Shown here in pieces: positions 47,030-55,368 of a DNA stretch of 64,000 nucleotides. The position numbers and the translations under genes are program-made. The DNA comes from Wenxinia marina DSM 24838 (GTDB lineage: Bacteria; Pseudomonadota; Alphaproteobacteria; Rhodobacterales; Rhodobacteraceae), in contig NZ_KB902310.1 in assembly GCF_000379485.1 (NCBI RefSeq), forward strand, positions 62,001 through 126,000, given 5' to 3'. How positions within the stretch are numbered: the stretch's first letter is position 1; every line of letters begins with the position of its first letter. A model generated the notes under the pieces. That model worked only from the letters and a program-made list of their open reading frames with translations, had not been told where the DNA came from and did not search any database.

Positions 47030-48361
47030 ATGCGGGACCTCTACCAGAGCCAGAGAGCGATGCGGAACATGCGGCGCGCCGCGATGCAGCGGGGCGTCGT
47101 CGCGATCCTCGACGTCGGCACGTCGAAGATCGCGTGCCTCGTGCTGCGGTTCGACGGGCCCGAGGTCCTGCGCGAGGACGGCGTCGGCGCGATGGCCGGG
47201 CAGAGCCAGTTCCGGGTGATCGGCGCGGCGACCACCCGGTCGCGCGGCGTCCGCTTCGGCGAGATCGACGCCATGCAGGAGACCGAGCGCGCGATCCGCA
47301 CCGCGCTGCAGGCCGCGCAGAAGATGGCGAACGTCCGGGTCGACCACGTGATCGCGTGCCTCTCCGGCGCGCGGCCGCGCAGCTACGGCCTCGACGGGGC
47401 GGTGGACGTGGAAGGGCAGGTCGTGACCGACAGCGACATCGGCCGCGTGCTGGCCGCCTGCGACGTGCCGGACTTCGGCGGCGGGCGCGAGGTGCTGCAC
47501 GCCCAGCCGGTGAACTTCGCCCTCGACCACCGCTCCGGCCTGTCCGACCCGCGGGGCCAGATCGGCAACCGCCTGACGACCGACCTGCACCTGCTGACGG
47601 TGGACGAGACGGCGGTGCAGAACCTGCTCTACTGCATCAAGCGCTGCGACCTGGAGCTCGCGGGGCTTGCCTCGTCGGCCTACGTGTCCGGCATCTCGTC
47701 CCTCGTGGAGGACGAGCAGGAGCTGGGCGCCGCCTGCATCGACATGGGCGGCGGCGCGACCGGCATCTCGATCTTCATGCGCAAGCACATGATCTTCGCC
47801 GACAGCGTGCGGATGGGCGGCGACCACGTCACCGGCGACATCTCGATGGGCCTGCAGGTGCCTCTGGCGGTCGCCGAGCGGATCAAGACCTTCTACGGCG
47901 GCGTCGTCGCGACCGGCATGGACGACCGCGAGATGATCGAGATCGGCGCGGATTCCGGCGACTGGGAGAAGGATCGCCGCACCGTCAGCCGGGCCGAGCT
48001 TATCGGCATCATGCGCCCGCGAGTGGAGGAGATCCTCGAGGAGGTCCGCGCGCGTCTCGACGCCGCCGGCTTCGAGAGCCTGCCCTCGCAGCAGATCGTG
48101 CTGACGGGCGGCGGCTCGCAGATCCCGGGGCTCGACGGACTGGCGAGCCGCATCCTCGGCCAGCAGGTGCGCCTCGGCCGGCCGCTGCGGGTGCAGGGCC
48201 TGCCGCAGGCGGCCACCGGCGCCGCGTTCGCGGGGGCGGTGGGGCTGTGCCTCTTCGCCGCGAACCCGCAGGACGAGTGGTGGGACTTCGAGGTGCCGGC
48301 GGAGCGGTACCCGTCGCGCTCGCTGCGCCGCGCGGTGCGGTGGTTCCGGGACAACTGGTAG
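47030..48361 (+). CDS. ftsA: Cell division protein FtsA
   Basis: The 443-residue actin-like ATPase tethers the FtsZ ring to the membrane. The phosphate motif is LDVGTSKIACLV (about 28-39). CIDMGGGATGISIF is the second phosphate loop, and IVLTGGGSQIPGLDGL the adenosine motif. The C-terminal RYPSRSLRRAVRWFRDNW is a basic amphipathic helix for membrane binding. Length is normal. It follows ftsQ closely, but an unusually long 870-nt gap separates it from ftsZ. Confidence 0.96.
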   Translation: MRDLYQSQRAMRNMRRAAMQRGVVAILDVGTSKIACLVLRFDGPEVLREDGVGAMAGQSQFRVIGAATTRSRGVRFGEIDAMQETERAIRTALQAAQKMANVRVDHVIACLSGARPRSYGLDGAVDVEGQVVTDSDIGRVLAACDVPDFGGGREVLHAQPVNFALDHRSGLSDPRGQIGNRLTTDLHLLTVDETAVQNLLYCIKRCDLELAGLASSAYVSGISSLVEDEQELGAACIDMGGGATGISIFMRKHMIFADSVRMGGDHVTGDISMGLQVPLAVAERIKTFYGGVVATGMDDREMIEIGADSGDWEKDRRTVSRAELIGIMRPRVEEILEEVRARLDAAGFESLPSQQIVLTGGGSQIPGLDGLASRILGQQVRLGRPLRVQGLPQAATGAAFAGAVGLCLFAANPQDEWWDFEVPAERYPSRSLRRAVRWFRDNW

Positions 48362-48395
48362 GCGGCAAGGGGTTTCTCGTCAGGGGCTACGATCA

Positions 48396-48416
48396 GGCCG
48401 GGCGGAGCGCCCGGCC
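48396..48416 (+). terminator. Likely terminator hairpin after ftsA
   Basis: A perfect 9-bp GC stem with a 3-nt loop lies 34 nt after the ftsA stop. No T-run follows, so it may need Rho or only stabilise the 3' end. Confidence 0.5.
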
Positions 48417-48903
48417 GTCGCCCCGGATCGGGCCGAACGCCATCTGAAAAGCACCCGCCCGGAATCAGCCGCGTCAGCGGCCCGGGCAGCGTCTGGCCGC
48501 CCCCCGGCCAGACGCTACCTCGCCGCCTGCGAGACGTTCGGGGTTGTCCGGGGGAGGCGAGATAAATCGCACTTACCGTGGCGTCGGAGCGTCTGACCGC
48601 GGCCAGACACCGCCCTCCGCTACGTCAAGTTCACGCCCGCTCCGGACTTGTCTCAGGGCCTCGCCCGGCTACGCGCGCCAGCGGTACGAGGCCACGTCTC
48701 GGGGCCGGGGCGGGTGTTCCCGTGAAAACCGGTTGCCGTTGTCGCCTCCCGGCATCAGCCGCAGACGCGGCCCAAGCGTTCGCCCGACCCTCCGGCCAGC
48801 CCCCGCCATGGGACACGTCGCCCCGGCCGCGGCGCCCCCTCCCGGCGACATCCGGCGCATCCTGCCGCCGCCCCTTCCACCTCCGCGCTGCCCCTGCTAA
48901 ACC

Positions 48904-48912
48904 TTATCCACA
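48904..48912 (+). promoter_or_regulatory. Perfect DnaA box upstream of ftsZ
   Basis: TTATCCACA is an exact match to the DnaA consensus, 320 bp before the ftsZ start. A near-consensus site lies at 49117-49125. DnaA-dependent control of ftsZ is known in Caulobacter; here it is an inference from the site. Confidence 0.55.
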
Positions 48913-49116
48913 GACGGGCGACGAACGCCCGCGACGGGGCGAGGCACGGGCAGTGCTGCCACCGAAGACCGAATCGGGACGTGCCGGACCGGCGCGACCG
49001 CGTCATGGACCGACCGCCAGCCGGTTTCTACGGCTGGTGGCACGATCCCGTCGCCCCACTATCGGCGGGGTGGCCCCCGAGATCGCGCGAGTCTCGGCGG
49101 GGATCTGCCCATATTT

Positions 49117-49125
49117 TGTGGAAAA
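49117..49125 (-). promoter_or_regulatory. Near-consensus DnaA box upstream of ftsZ
   Basis: TGTGGAAAA reads TTTTCCACA on the minus strand, fitting the relaxed consensus TTWTNCACA. It is about 110 bp before the ftsZ start, in an AT-richer patch (ATATTTTGTGG) that may also hold the promoter. Confidence 0.4.
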
Positions 49126-49231
49126 CTCGTGTTTACTGGATGACGCCGGGGACTGGCGGCAGTAGACTCATCCCATTCAGGCGAGTGAACGCCCGGTGGG
49201 ACGGGCCAACCAGAGACGAGGCGGACAGCAG

Positions 49232-50911
49232 ATGACTTTGAACCTCTCCCTGCCCGGGCAGGACGATCTCAAGCCCCGGATCACCGTGTTCGGCGTGGGC
49301 GGGGCAGGCGGCAACGCCGTCAACAACATGATCGAGAAGCAGCTCGACGGGGTGGAGTTCGTCGTCGCGAACACCGACGCCCAGGCGCTGCAGCAGTCGA
49401 TGGCCACCAGCCGCATCCAGATGGGCGTGAAGGTGACCGAAGGCCTCGGCGCGGGCGCCCGCGCCTCCGTCGGCGCCGCCGCGGCCGAGGAGTCGATCGA
49501 GCAGATCGTCGACCACCTCGCCGGCGCGCACATGTGCTTCATCACCGCCGGCATGGGCGGCGGCACCGGCACCGGCGCCGCCCCGATCATCGCGCAGGCC
49601 GCGCGCGAGCTGGGCGTGCTGACCGTCGGCGTGGTGACCAAGCCCTTCCAGTTCGAGGGCGCCAAGCGGATGAAGCAGGCCGAGGACGGCGTCGATGCGC
49701 TGCAGAAGGTCGTCGACACGCTCATCATCATCCCGAACCAGAACCTCTTCCGGCTCGCCAACGAGCGCACGACCTTCACCGAGGCGTTCGCGCTGGCCGA
49801 CGACGTCCTGTACCAGGGCGTGAAGGGCGTGACCGACCTGATGGTCCGTCCGGGCCTCATCAACCTCGACTTCGCGGACGTCCGCGCCGTGATGGACGAG
49901 ATGGGCAAGGCGATGATGGGCACCGGCGAGGCCGAGGGCGACAACCGCGCCGTCGAGGCCGCCGAGAAGGCGATCGCCAACCCGCTGCTGGACGAGATCA
50001 GCCTCGAGGGCGCCAAGGGCGTGCTCATCAACATCACCGGCGGCCACGACCTTACCCTGTTCGAACTGGACGAGGCGGCGAACAAGATCCGCGAGAAGGT
50101 GGACCCGGACGCGAACATCATCGTGGGCAGCACCCTCGACGCCGGCATGGAAGGCATGATGCGCGTCAGCGTCGTCGCCACCGGCATCGACGCGGTGAAG
50201 AAAACCGACGAGGTGCCGCTGCCCCGCCGCTCGATGGCGCGGCCGCTGCGCGAGACCGTGAGCGTCGAGGACGAGGCGCCCGCCCAGCGCGAGCCCGTCC
50301 GCGCCGATCGTCCGGCCCCGGCCGCGCGTCCCGCGCCGCAGCCGGCGCCCCGCGCGGCGGAGCGTCCCGCGCCCCAGCCGGTCGCCCGGATGGAAGAGGT
50401 CGAGCCGGAGGAGGAGCCGAACCTGTTCGACGCCAGCCAGTTCTCGGTGGCCGACGGCCATGACGAGTACGCCGGCTTCGATGCCGCCGCGGACGAGGGC
50501 GAGGAGGACGGACTTCCGGCCCCCGCCTACCAGCCGCGGGCCGAGGCGCCGATGAGCCACAGCCCCGAGAGCTTCGTCGCGCCCCGCGCGCCGGCCGCCA
50601 CGGCGCCCGGCCAGCCTTCGCCCGAGGCGCTCGCCCGGCTGCGCGCGGCGACCCAGCGCCAGCCCGAGGCCGCCCCGGCCCGCTCCGAGGCCCCGCGCCC
50701 GGCCGCCGGCGCCGGCGCCGGCCAGGGCGAGCCGCGCCCGCGCTTCGGCTTCAACTCCCTGATCGGCCGGATGACCGGCGCCCAGGCCGAGCAGGCCGAG
50801 CAGCCGCGCCAGCAGCCGCCGGTCCGGCAGCAGGCCCAGCCGGTCGCCGAGGAGGATCCCGATCAGGAGCGGATCGAGATCCCGGCCTTCCTGCGCCGCC
50901 AGGCCAACTGA
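49232..50911 (+). CDS. ftsZ: Cell division protein FtsZ
   Basis: The 559-residue tubulin-like GTPase forms the division ring. The core (about 1-330) has [18 protein letters not shown] and the GTP signature [16 protein letters not shown] (about 106-121). [11 protein letters not shown] is the synergy-loop region. A very long Pro/Ala/Glu-rich linker (about 335-545) follows, and the conserved C-terminal peptide [12 protein letters not shown] binds FtsA and other partners. The long linker is typical of alphaproteobacteria. The ATG at 49232 was chosen by homology ([20 protein letters not shown]). A clear terminator follows. Confidence 0.97.
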   Translation: MTLNLSLPGQDDLKPRITVFGVGGAGGNAVNNMIEKQLDGVEFVVANTDAQALQQSMATSRIQMGVKVTEGLGAGARASVGAAAAEESIEQIVDHLAGAHMCFITAGMGGGTGTGAAPIIAQAARELGVLTVGVVTKPFQFEGAKRMKQAEDGVDALQKVVDTLIIIPNQNLFRLANERTTFTEAFALADDVLYQGVKGVTDLMVRPGLINLDFADVRAVMDEMGKAMMGTGEAEGDNRAVEAAEKAIANPLLDEISLEGAKGVLINITGGHDLTLFELDEAANKIREKVDPDANIIVGSTLDAGMEGMMRVSVVATGIDAVKKTDEVPLPRRSMARPLRETVSVEDEAPAQREPVRADRPAPAARPAPQPAPRAAERPAPQPVARMEEVEPEEEPNLFDASQFSVADGHDEYAGFDAAADEGEEDGLPAPAYQPRAEAPMSHSPESFVAPRAPAATAPGQPSPEALARLRAATQRQPEAAPARSEAPRPAAGAGAGQGEPRPRFGFNSLIGRMTGAQAEQAEQPRQQPPVRQQAQPVAEEDPDQERIEIPAFLRRQAN

Positions 50912-50937
50912 CGGCACAGGTCCGACGCACCGATACA

Positions 50938-50960
50938 GGGGCCGCCTCCGGGCGGCCCTT
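50938..50960 (+). terminator. Rho-independent terminator of ftsZ
   Basis: GGGCCGCC-TCCG-GGCGGCCC forms an 8-bp perfect stem 27 nt after the ftsZ stop and is followed by TTTCG. It is the best intrinsic terminator on the plus strand here and separates ftsZ from lpxC. Confidence 0.75.
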
Positions 50961-51093
50961 TCGCGTTCAGCACCCGCAGCTTGGACTGCGACGGTCGCGT
51001 CCCGGATGGCCTGTTACATCCCGTTGCAAAGAGTGAGTTGAGGATCCCGGGCCCGCCTCCTAATTCGCTCCGTGAATTAAAGAGGCGTTGACC

Positions 51094-52026
51094 ATGACGC
51101 GACAGACCACCCTCGCGCGCGACATCACGATCACCGGCACCGGCCTGCATTCGGGCCGGCCGGCGCGGTTGCGCCTGCAGCCGGCCCGGGCCGGGCACGG
51201 AATCGTCTTTTGCCGCGCCGATCTTGCGCGGGCCGGGCGGCCGGCCGACGTGGCGGCGCTCTGGTCGAACGTCCCCGGCGAGCCGTTGAACACGCGCCTC
51301 GCCGGCGCGGACGGCGTCAGCGTCGGCACGATCGAGCACCTGATGGCGGCCCTCGCCGGCACCGGCGTGCACAACGTCCTCGTCGAGATCGACGGGCCCG
51401 AGGTGCCGATCCTCGACGGCAGCGCGCGCGGCTTCGTCGGCGCGATCCTCTCCTCCGGGCTGCGCCGTCTCGGGGCCCCGCTCGAGGCGATCGAGGTGCT
51501 GCGCCCGGTCGAGGTGCGCAGCGGCGAGGCGGCGGCGCGGCTCGACCCCGCGGCGGGTCTCGTGATCGACTTCACGATCGACTTTCCCGACGCCGCCATC
51601 GGCCGCCAGCAGCGGACGCTGGCGATGGGCAACGGCGCCTTCGTGCGGACGTTGTGCGACAGCCGCACCTTCTGCCGCCGCTCGGATGTCGAGGCGATGC
51701 AGGCCGCCGGCCTCGGCCTCGGCGGGACGCTGGAGAATGCGGTGGTCGTGGACGGGGCCGACGTGCTGACGCCCGGCGGCCTGCGCCACGCGGACGAGGC
51801 GGTCCGGCACAAGATGCTGGACGCGCTCGGCGATCTCGCGACCGCGGGCGCGCCGATCCTGGGACGCTACACCGGCCTGCGCGCCGGCCACGCGATGACG
51901 AACGCGCTGCTGCGCGCGCTCTTCGCGGACGCCGCGAACTGGCGCCGGGTCACGGTGGACGAGGTGCAGGCGGCGGAGCTGCCGGGCGTCGGCGTGACCC
52001 CGGCCGATCTGCCGGACGTGGCCTGA
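51094..52026 (+). CDS. lpxC: UDP-3-O-acyl-N-acetylglucosamine deacetylase LpxC
   Basis: The 310-residue zinc hydrolase performs the committed step of lipid A synthesis. VGTIEHLMAALAG holds the zinc ligand His82; HKMLDALGDLATAG gives the second His and Asp, and GLRAGHAMTNALL the catalytic His. GLHSGRPARL and EVPILDGSARGFV are also typical. The ATG at 51094, with AGAGG upstream, was chosen over the adjacent TTG. Position after ftsZ is standard. It links division and outer-membrane synthesis genes. Confidence 0.96.
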   Translation: MTRQTTLARDITITGTGLHSGRPARLRLQPARAGHGIVFCRADLARAGRPADVAALWSNVPGEPLNTRLAGADGVSVGTIEHLMAALAGTGVHNVLVEIDGPEVPILDGSARGFVGAILSSGLRRLGAPLEAIEVLRPVEVRSGEAAARLDPAAGLVIDFTIDFPDAAIGRQQRTLAMGNGAFVRTLCDSRTFCRRSDVEAMQAAGLGLGGTLENAVVVDGADVLTPGGLRHADEAVRHKMLDALGDLATAGAPILGRYTGLRAGHAMTNALLRALFADAANWRRVTVDEVQAAELPGVGVTPADLPDVA

Positions 52027-52177
52027 CCTGCACCTTCGGATGACGCCGGCGCGTTCCGGTCACGCTCTCCGGCGGCCGCGCCTTTGGGCATTTTGCACCC
52101 CGGCGCCTTGTGCTAGACCGGCCGCGCAAGCGCCATTTCAAGGCGCGGCGCGAGGGACGGGGCAGAGGGAAGGCTCA

Positions 52178-53035
52178 ATGGCAGGCGATCGTCGACCCGC
52201 GCTGCGGACCCGGGCTGGCATGGTCCTCGGCCTTGTCGGTGCGCTCCTCCTGACCGGCTGCAACATCTTCGACGCCCGGACGCCCGGCGCGCTCGACACC
52301 TATCCGCCGGAAGAGATCTACCAGCGCGGCGAGGTCGAGCTGGAGCGCGGACAGGCCGACGACGCGGCCTACTATTTCGGCGAGATCGAGCGGCTGTACC
52401 CCTATTCGGCCTGGGCCAAGCGCGCGCTGATCATGCAGGCCTTCAGCTACCACCGCGACCGCGACTACGAGAACAGCCGCGCCGCCGCGCAGCGCTACCT
52501 CGACTTCTACCCGGCCGAGGAGGACGCGGCCTACGCAGCCTACCTTCTCGCGCTCAGCTACTACGACCAGGTCGACGAGATCGGCCGCGACCAGGGGCTG
52601 ACGTTCCAGGCGCTGCAGGCGCTGCGCTACGTGATCGAGACCTATCCCGACAGCGAGTACGCCCGCTCGGCGATCCTGAAGTTCGACCTCGCCTTCGACC
52701 ACCTCGCGGCAAAGGAGATGGAGATCGGGCGCTTCTACCTCGCCCGCGGGAACTTCGCCGCGGCGGCGAACCGGTTCCGCGTGGTGGTCGAGGACTTCCA
52801 GACCACGACCCACACCGCCGAGGCGCTGCACCGCTTGGTCGAGGCGTACCTTTCGCTGGGGTTGACGAACGAGGCGCAGACGGCCGGCGCGATCCTCGGC
52901 TACAACTACCAGTCCACCGAATGGTACCAGTCCAGCTACGCGCTGCTGACCGGGCAGGGGCTGGAGATGCGGGCGGTCGGCGACAACTGGCTGGCGCAGA
53001 TCTACCGGCAGATGGTCCGCGGGGAGTGGATCTGA
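52178..53035 (+). CDS. bamD: Outer membrane protein assembly factor BamD
   Basis: The 285-residue lipoprotein has a signal with lipobox LLTGC (Cys28). TPR-like helices follow: EIYQRGEVELERGQADDAAY, FGEIERLYPYSAWAKRALIM, RSRA-type repeats and YVIETYPDSEYARSAI. It works in the periplasm with BamA to insert beta-barrels. Length and Cys position fit the family (formerly ComL). The start MAGDRRPALRTRAGMV is set by the signal. It lies 151 nt after lpxC; copy C of the 240-bp element follows before recN. Confidence 0.95.
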   Translation: MAGDRRPALRTRAGMVLGLVGALLLTGCNIFDARTPGALDTYPPEEIYQRGEVELERGQADDAAYYFGEIERLYPYSAWAKRALIMQAFSYHRDRDYENSRAAAQRYLDFYPAEEDAAYAAYLLALSYYDQVDEIGRDQGLTFQALQALRYVIETYPDSEYARSAILKFDLAFDHLAAKEMEIGRFYLARGNFAAAANRFRVVVEDFQTTTHTAEALHRLVEAYLSLGLTNEAQTAGAILGYNYQSTEWYQSSYALLTGQGLEMRAVGDNWLAQIYRQMVRGEWI

Positions 53036-53042
53036 GGCGAGA

Positions 53043-53282
53043 CGCCGTGCGGCGCTCGGCCTGACGGCCATCGCCCCGCCCGCCGTCCCCGGCGGCAGGG
53101 CGCTGTTTGCCGGGATGTCGGGCAGGAGGCGGCGTTTTCGCCTTTGCTTGGGAAGCGGTTCAGGGGCAGGTGTGCCCTGAACGCGCCTCCTGTCAGCGTG
53201 CTGCGAGTCGGCGGAGCGTCAAGGATGAACCGGCTTCGCCGGCGCGCTGACGCGCGTCCTTGACCCTCCGCCGACTCGCGGG
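53043..53282 (+). repeat. Dispersed ~240-bp intergenic element, copy C
   Basis: Copy C fills most of the 305-nt bamD-recN gap. The long arms 53203-53225 and 53257-53279 pair over 23 positions with only one mismatch. Relative to copies A and B, the T:A pair in the stem has become G:C (GCGAGTCG left, CGACTCGC right), a compensatory change. A C:C mismatch at the ninth position has also become G:C. The inner hairpin CCGGCTTCGCCGG and GCGCG-CTGA-CGCGC are both present. Confidence 0.85.
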
Positions 53283-53340
53283 CGCGTGGGCGCCGGCGGG
53301 GCGGCATTGACGGGGACGGGGCGGGGATTCATGTAAGGCT

Positions 53341-55005
53341 ATGCTGCGGCATCTGGCGATCCGGGACCTTCTGATCATCGACCGGCTGGACCTCGAGGTC
53401 CGGCCGGGCCTCAACGTGCTGACCGGCGAGACCGGGGCGGGGAAGTCGATCCTTCTCGAGGCGCTCGGCTTCGTCCTCGGCTGGCGCGGCCGGGCCGAGC
53501 TGGTGCGTGCGGGCGCCGCCCAGGGCGAGGTCACGGCGGAGTTCCGGCTGGCGGACGGACATCCCGCGACCGAGGTGCTGGCCGAGGCCGGGATCGCGCT
53601 GGAGGAGGGCGAGCTGATCCTGCGGCGCGTGAACGCCGCCGACGGGCGCAAGACCGCGTGGGTGAACGGCGTGCGCGTCTCGGGCGACGTGCTGCGGCAG
53701 CTCTCCGAGCGGCTGGTGGAGCTGCACGGGCAGCAGGACGACCGGGGCCTTCTGAATCCGCGGGGACACCGGCTGCTCCTCGACGCGTTCGGCGGGTTGG
53801 GGGAGCGGGTGGACGCGGTGCGCCGGGCCTGGCGGGCGCGGCGCGCGGCGGTTGCGGCTCTGGCCGAGGCCGAAGAGGCGCGCGCGGCCCTCGAGGCGGA
53901 GGAGGAGTTCCTGCGCCACGCGGCGGGCGAGCTCGGCGACCTCGCACCCGAGGCGGGCGAGGCGGAGCGGCTGGATGCCGAGCGGCGGCTGATGCAGGCG
54001 GCAGAGCGAATCCGCGGCGATGTCGGGCGCGCCCATGCGGCGCTGACCGGGGAGGGGGCCGAGGGCCTGATCACCGACGCGATCCGCTGGCTGGACGACG
54101 CGGCCGAGGCCGCTGACGGCCGGCTCGACGCGCCGCTGGAGGCGCTGGCGCGGGCGATGGACGCGCTCGGCGAGGCCGAGCAGGGGGTCGCGGACTGCCT
54201 GGACGCGCTGGCGGGCGACCCGCGGCGGCTGGAGGCGGTGGAGGAGCGGCTGTTCGCGATCCGGGCGCTGGCGCGCAAGCATGGCGTGGCGCCGGACGAG
54301 CTTCCGGCGCTGGCGGCGGACTTCGCCGGGCGGCTGGCGGCGCTCGACGGGGCCGAGGGCGACATCGCGGCGTTGCGCGATGCGGCGCGCGAGGCGGACG
54401 CGGCCTACGAGACGGCGGCCGCGGCGCTGACGGAGGCGCGCCGGGCGGCGGGCACGCGCCTGTCGGCGGAGATGGCGGGCGAGCTCGCGCCGCTGAAACT
54501 GGAACGGGCGGTGTTCTCGGTCGAGGTGGCCGGGGGCGAACCGGGGCCGGAGGGGCGGGACGACGTCGCCTTCGTCGTTGCGACGAACCCCGGCGCGCCG
54601 GCGGGGCCGCTCAACCGCATCGCCTCGGGCGGGGAGCTGAGCCGGTTCCTGCTGGCGCTGAAGGTCTGCCTGACCCGGGACGCCCAGGGGCTGACGCTGA
54701 TCTTCGACGAGATCGACCGCGGGGTCGGCGGCGCGACCGCCGACGCGGTGGGGCGCCGGCTCACGCGGCTGGCGGCGGATGGCCAGGTCCTCGTCGTCAC
54801 GCACTCGCCGCAGGTCGCGGCCCGGGCGGCGCATCACTGGCGGGTCGAGAAGGCGAGCGACGGCGCGGCGACGGTGAGCCGGGTGGTCCCGCTCGACGAG
54901 AGCGCCCGCATCGACGAGATCGCGCGGATGCTGTCGGGCGACACGGTGACGGAGGCGGCCCGCGGCGCGGCGCGCGAACTGCTGCAGGACGAAGCCGCGG
55001 GCTAG
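53341..55005 (+). CDS. recN: DNA repair protein RecN
   Basis: The 554-residue SMC-like ATPase acts in double-strand break repair. It starts MLRHLAIRDLLIIDRLDLEV, with Walker A GETGAGKS (about 29-36). A long coiled-coil-like Ala/Glu/Arg-rich middle (140-400) follows. The C-terminal signature is ASGGELSRFLLALK and Walker B is LIFDEIDRGVGG, before VVTHSPQVAARAAHHW. Size is normal. It ends the plus-strand dcw/envelope run. Its stop overlaps the convergent 66-residue gene by 4 nt. Confidence 0.95.
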   Translation: MLRHLAIRDLLIIDRLDLEVRPGLNVLTGETGAGKSILLEALGFVLGWRGRAELVRAGAAQGEVTAEFRLADGHPATEVLAEAGIALEEGELILRRVNAADGRKTAWVNGVRVSGDVLRQLSERLVELHGQQDDRGLLNPRGHRLLLDAFGGLGERVDAVRRAWRARRAAVAALAEAEEARAALEAEEEFLRHAAGELGDLAPEAGEAERLDAERRLMQAAERIRGDVGRAHAALTGEGAEGLITDAIRWLDDAAEAADGRLDAPLEALARAMDALGEAEQGVADCLDALAGDPRRLEAVEERLFAIRALARKHGVAPDELPALAADFAGRLAALDGAEGDIAALRDAAREADAAYETAAAALTEARRAAGTRLSAEMAGELAPLKLERAVFSVEVAGGEPGPEGRDDVAFVVATNPGAPAGPLNRIASGGELSRFLLALKVCLTRDAQGLTLIFDEIDRGVGGATADAVGRRLTRLAADGQVLVVTHSPQVAARAAHHWRVEKASDGAATVSRVVPLDESARIDEIARMLSGDTVTEAARGAARELLQDEAAG

Positions 55006-55202
55006 GTGTCGGCGCCGGGCGGCGCGGGCGGCCCGGCCGGCTGCGGCGCAGGCGCCTCGCGGCGCGACATTCCCATGACGACCTGCACGCGCAGGTCCGT
55101 GCCGAGGATCGTCAGGACGGGTAGTCCGTCGTCGGCGAGCAGAAGGACCGCGGGAGAGCCTTCGGCGTGACCATCTGACCCCACCTCGACCCTCCCGCGC
55201 AT
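55002..55202 (-). CDS. Small hypothetical protein convergent with recN
   Basis: The 66-residue ORF starts at ATG 55202. It contains SPAVLLLADDGLPVLTILG then DLRVQVVMGMSRRE, with a Pro/Ala-rich tail. No family is recognised and no ribosome site is obvious. The strongest support is the exact 4-nt CTAG overlap of its stop with the recN stop, which repeats a pattern seen at two other convergent pairs in the window. It could be a chance ORF. Confidence 0.45.
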   Translation of the reverse strand: MRGRVEVGSDGHAEGSPAVLLLADDGLPVLTILGTDLRVQVVMGMSRREAPAPQPAGPPAPPGADT

Positions 55203-55368
55203 GGCCGGACGATATCGGCCGCTTATTCTGAAAATGGTCGGCCCTGCGAGCCACTCACCTCCCGCCGGACCTCGATCTATGTGCTCTGTGCCTTTCGGCG
55301 ATCACCAACCAACGTCTCAATGACTCCGTGGTACGGCGAGTTCCGGCGCCTGTCATACCCCATATGGT

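Larger units (their letters stand above)
48362..49231. other. 870-nt ftsA-ftsZ intergenic region with palindromes and DnaA-box-like sites
   Basis: No convincing gene is present; frames here have shadow-like composition. Bases 48396-48416 form a 9-bp stem (GGCCGGGCG-GAG-CGCCCGGCC), likely ending ftsA transcription. An 11-bp perfect stem AGCGTCTGGCC/GGCCAGACGCT lies at 48488-48516. A related imperfect palindrome GTCTGACCGCGGCCAGAC is at 48591-48608. Blocks starting GGAATCAGCCGC (48461) and GGCATCAGCCGC (48751) are imperfect direct repeats. DnaA-box-like sites are listed separately. The ftsZ promoter must lie here, but I could not define it. Confidence 0.7.

Noticed and set aside
48578-49165. 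195-codon frame in the ftsA-ftsZ gap
   Set aside because: Arg/Pro-rich low-complexity sequence with no ribosome site; it runs through palindromes and the DnaA-box region.
48462-49169. GANTC (CcrM-type) sites upstream of ftsZ
   Set aside because: Four sites were seen (48462, 48971, 49089, 49165), but that is close to chance for this length, so no methylation control is claimed.
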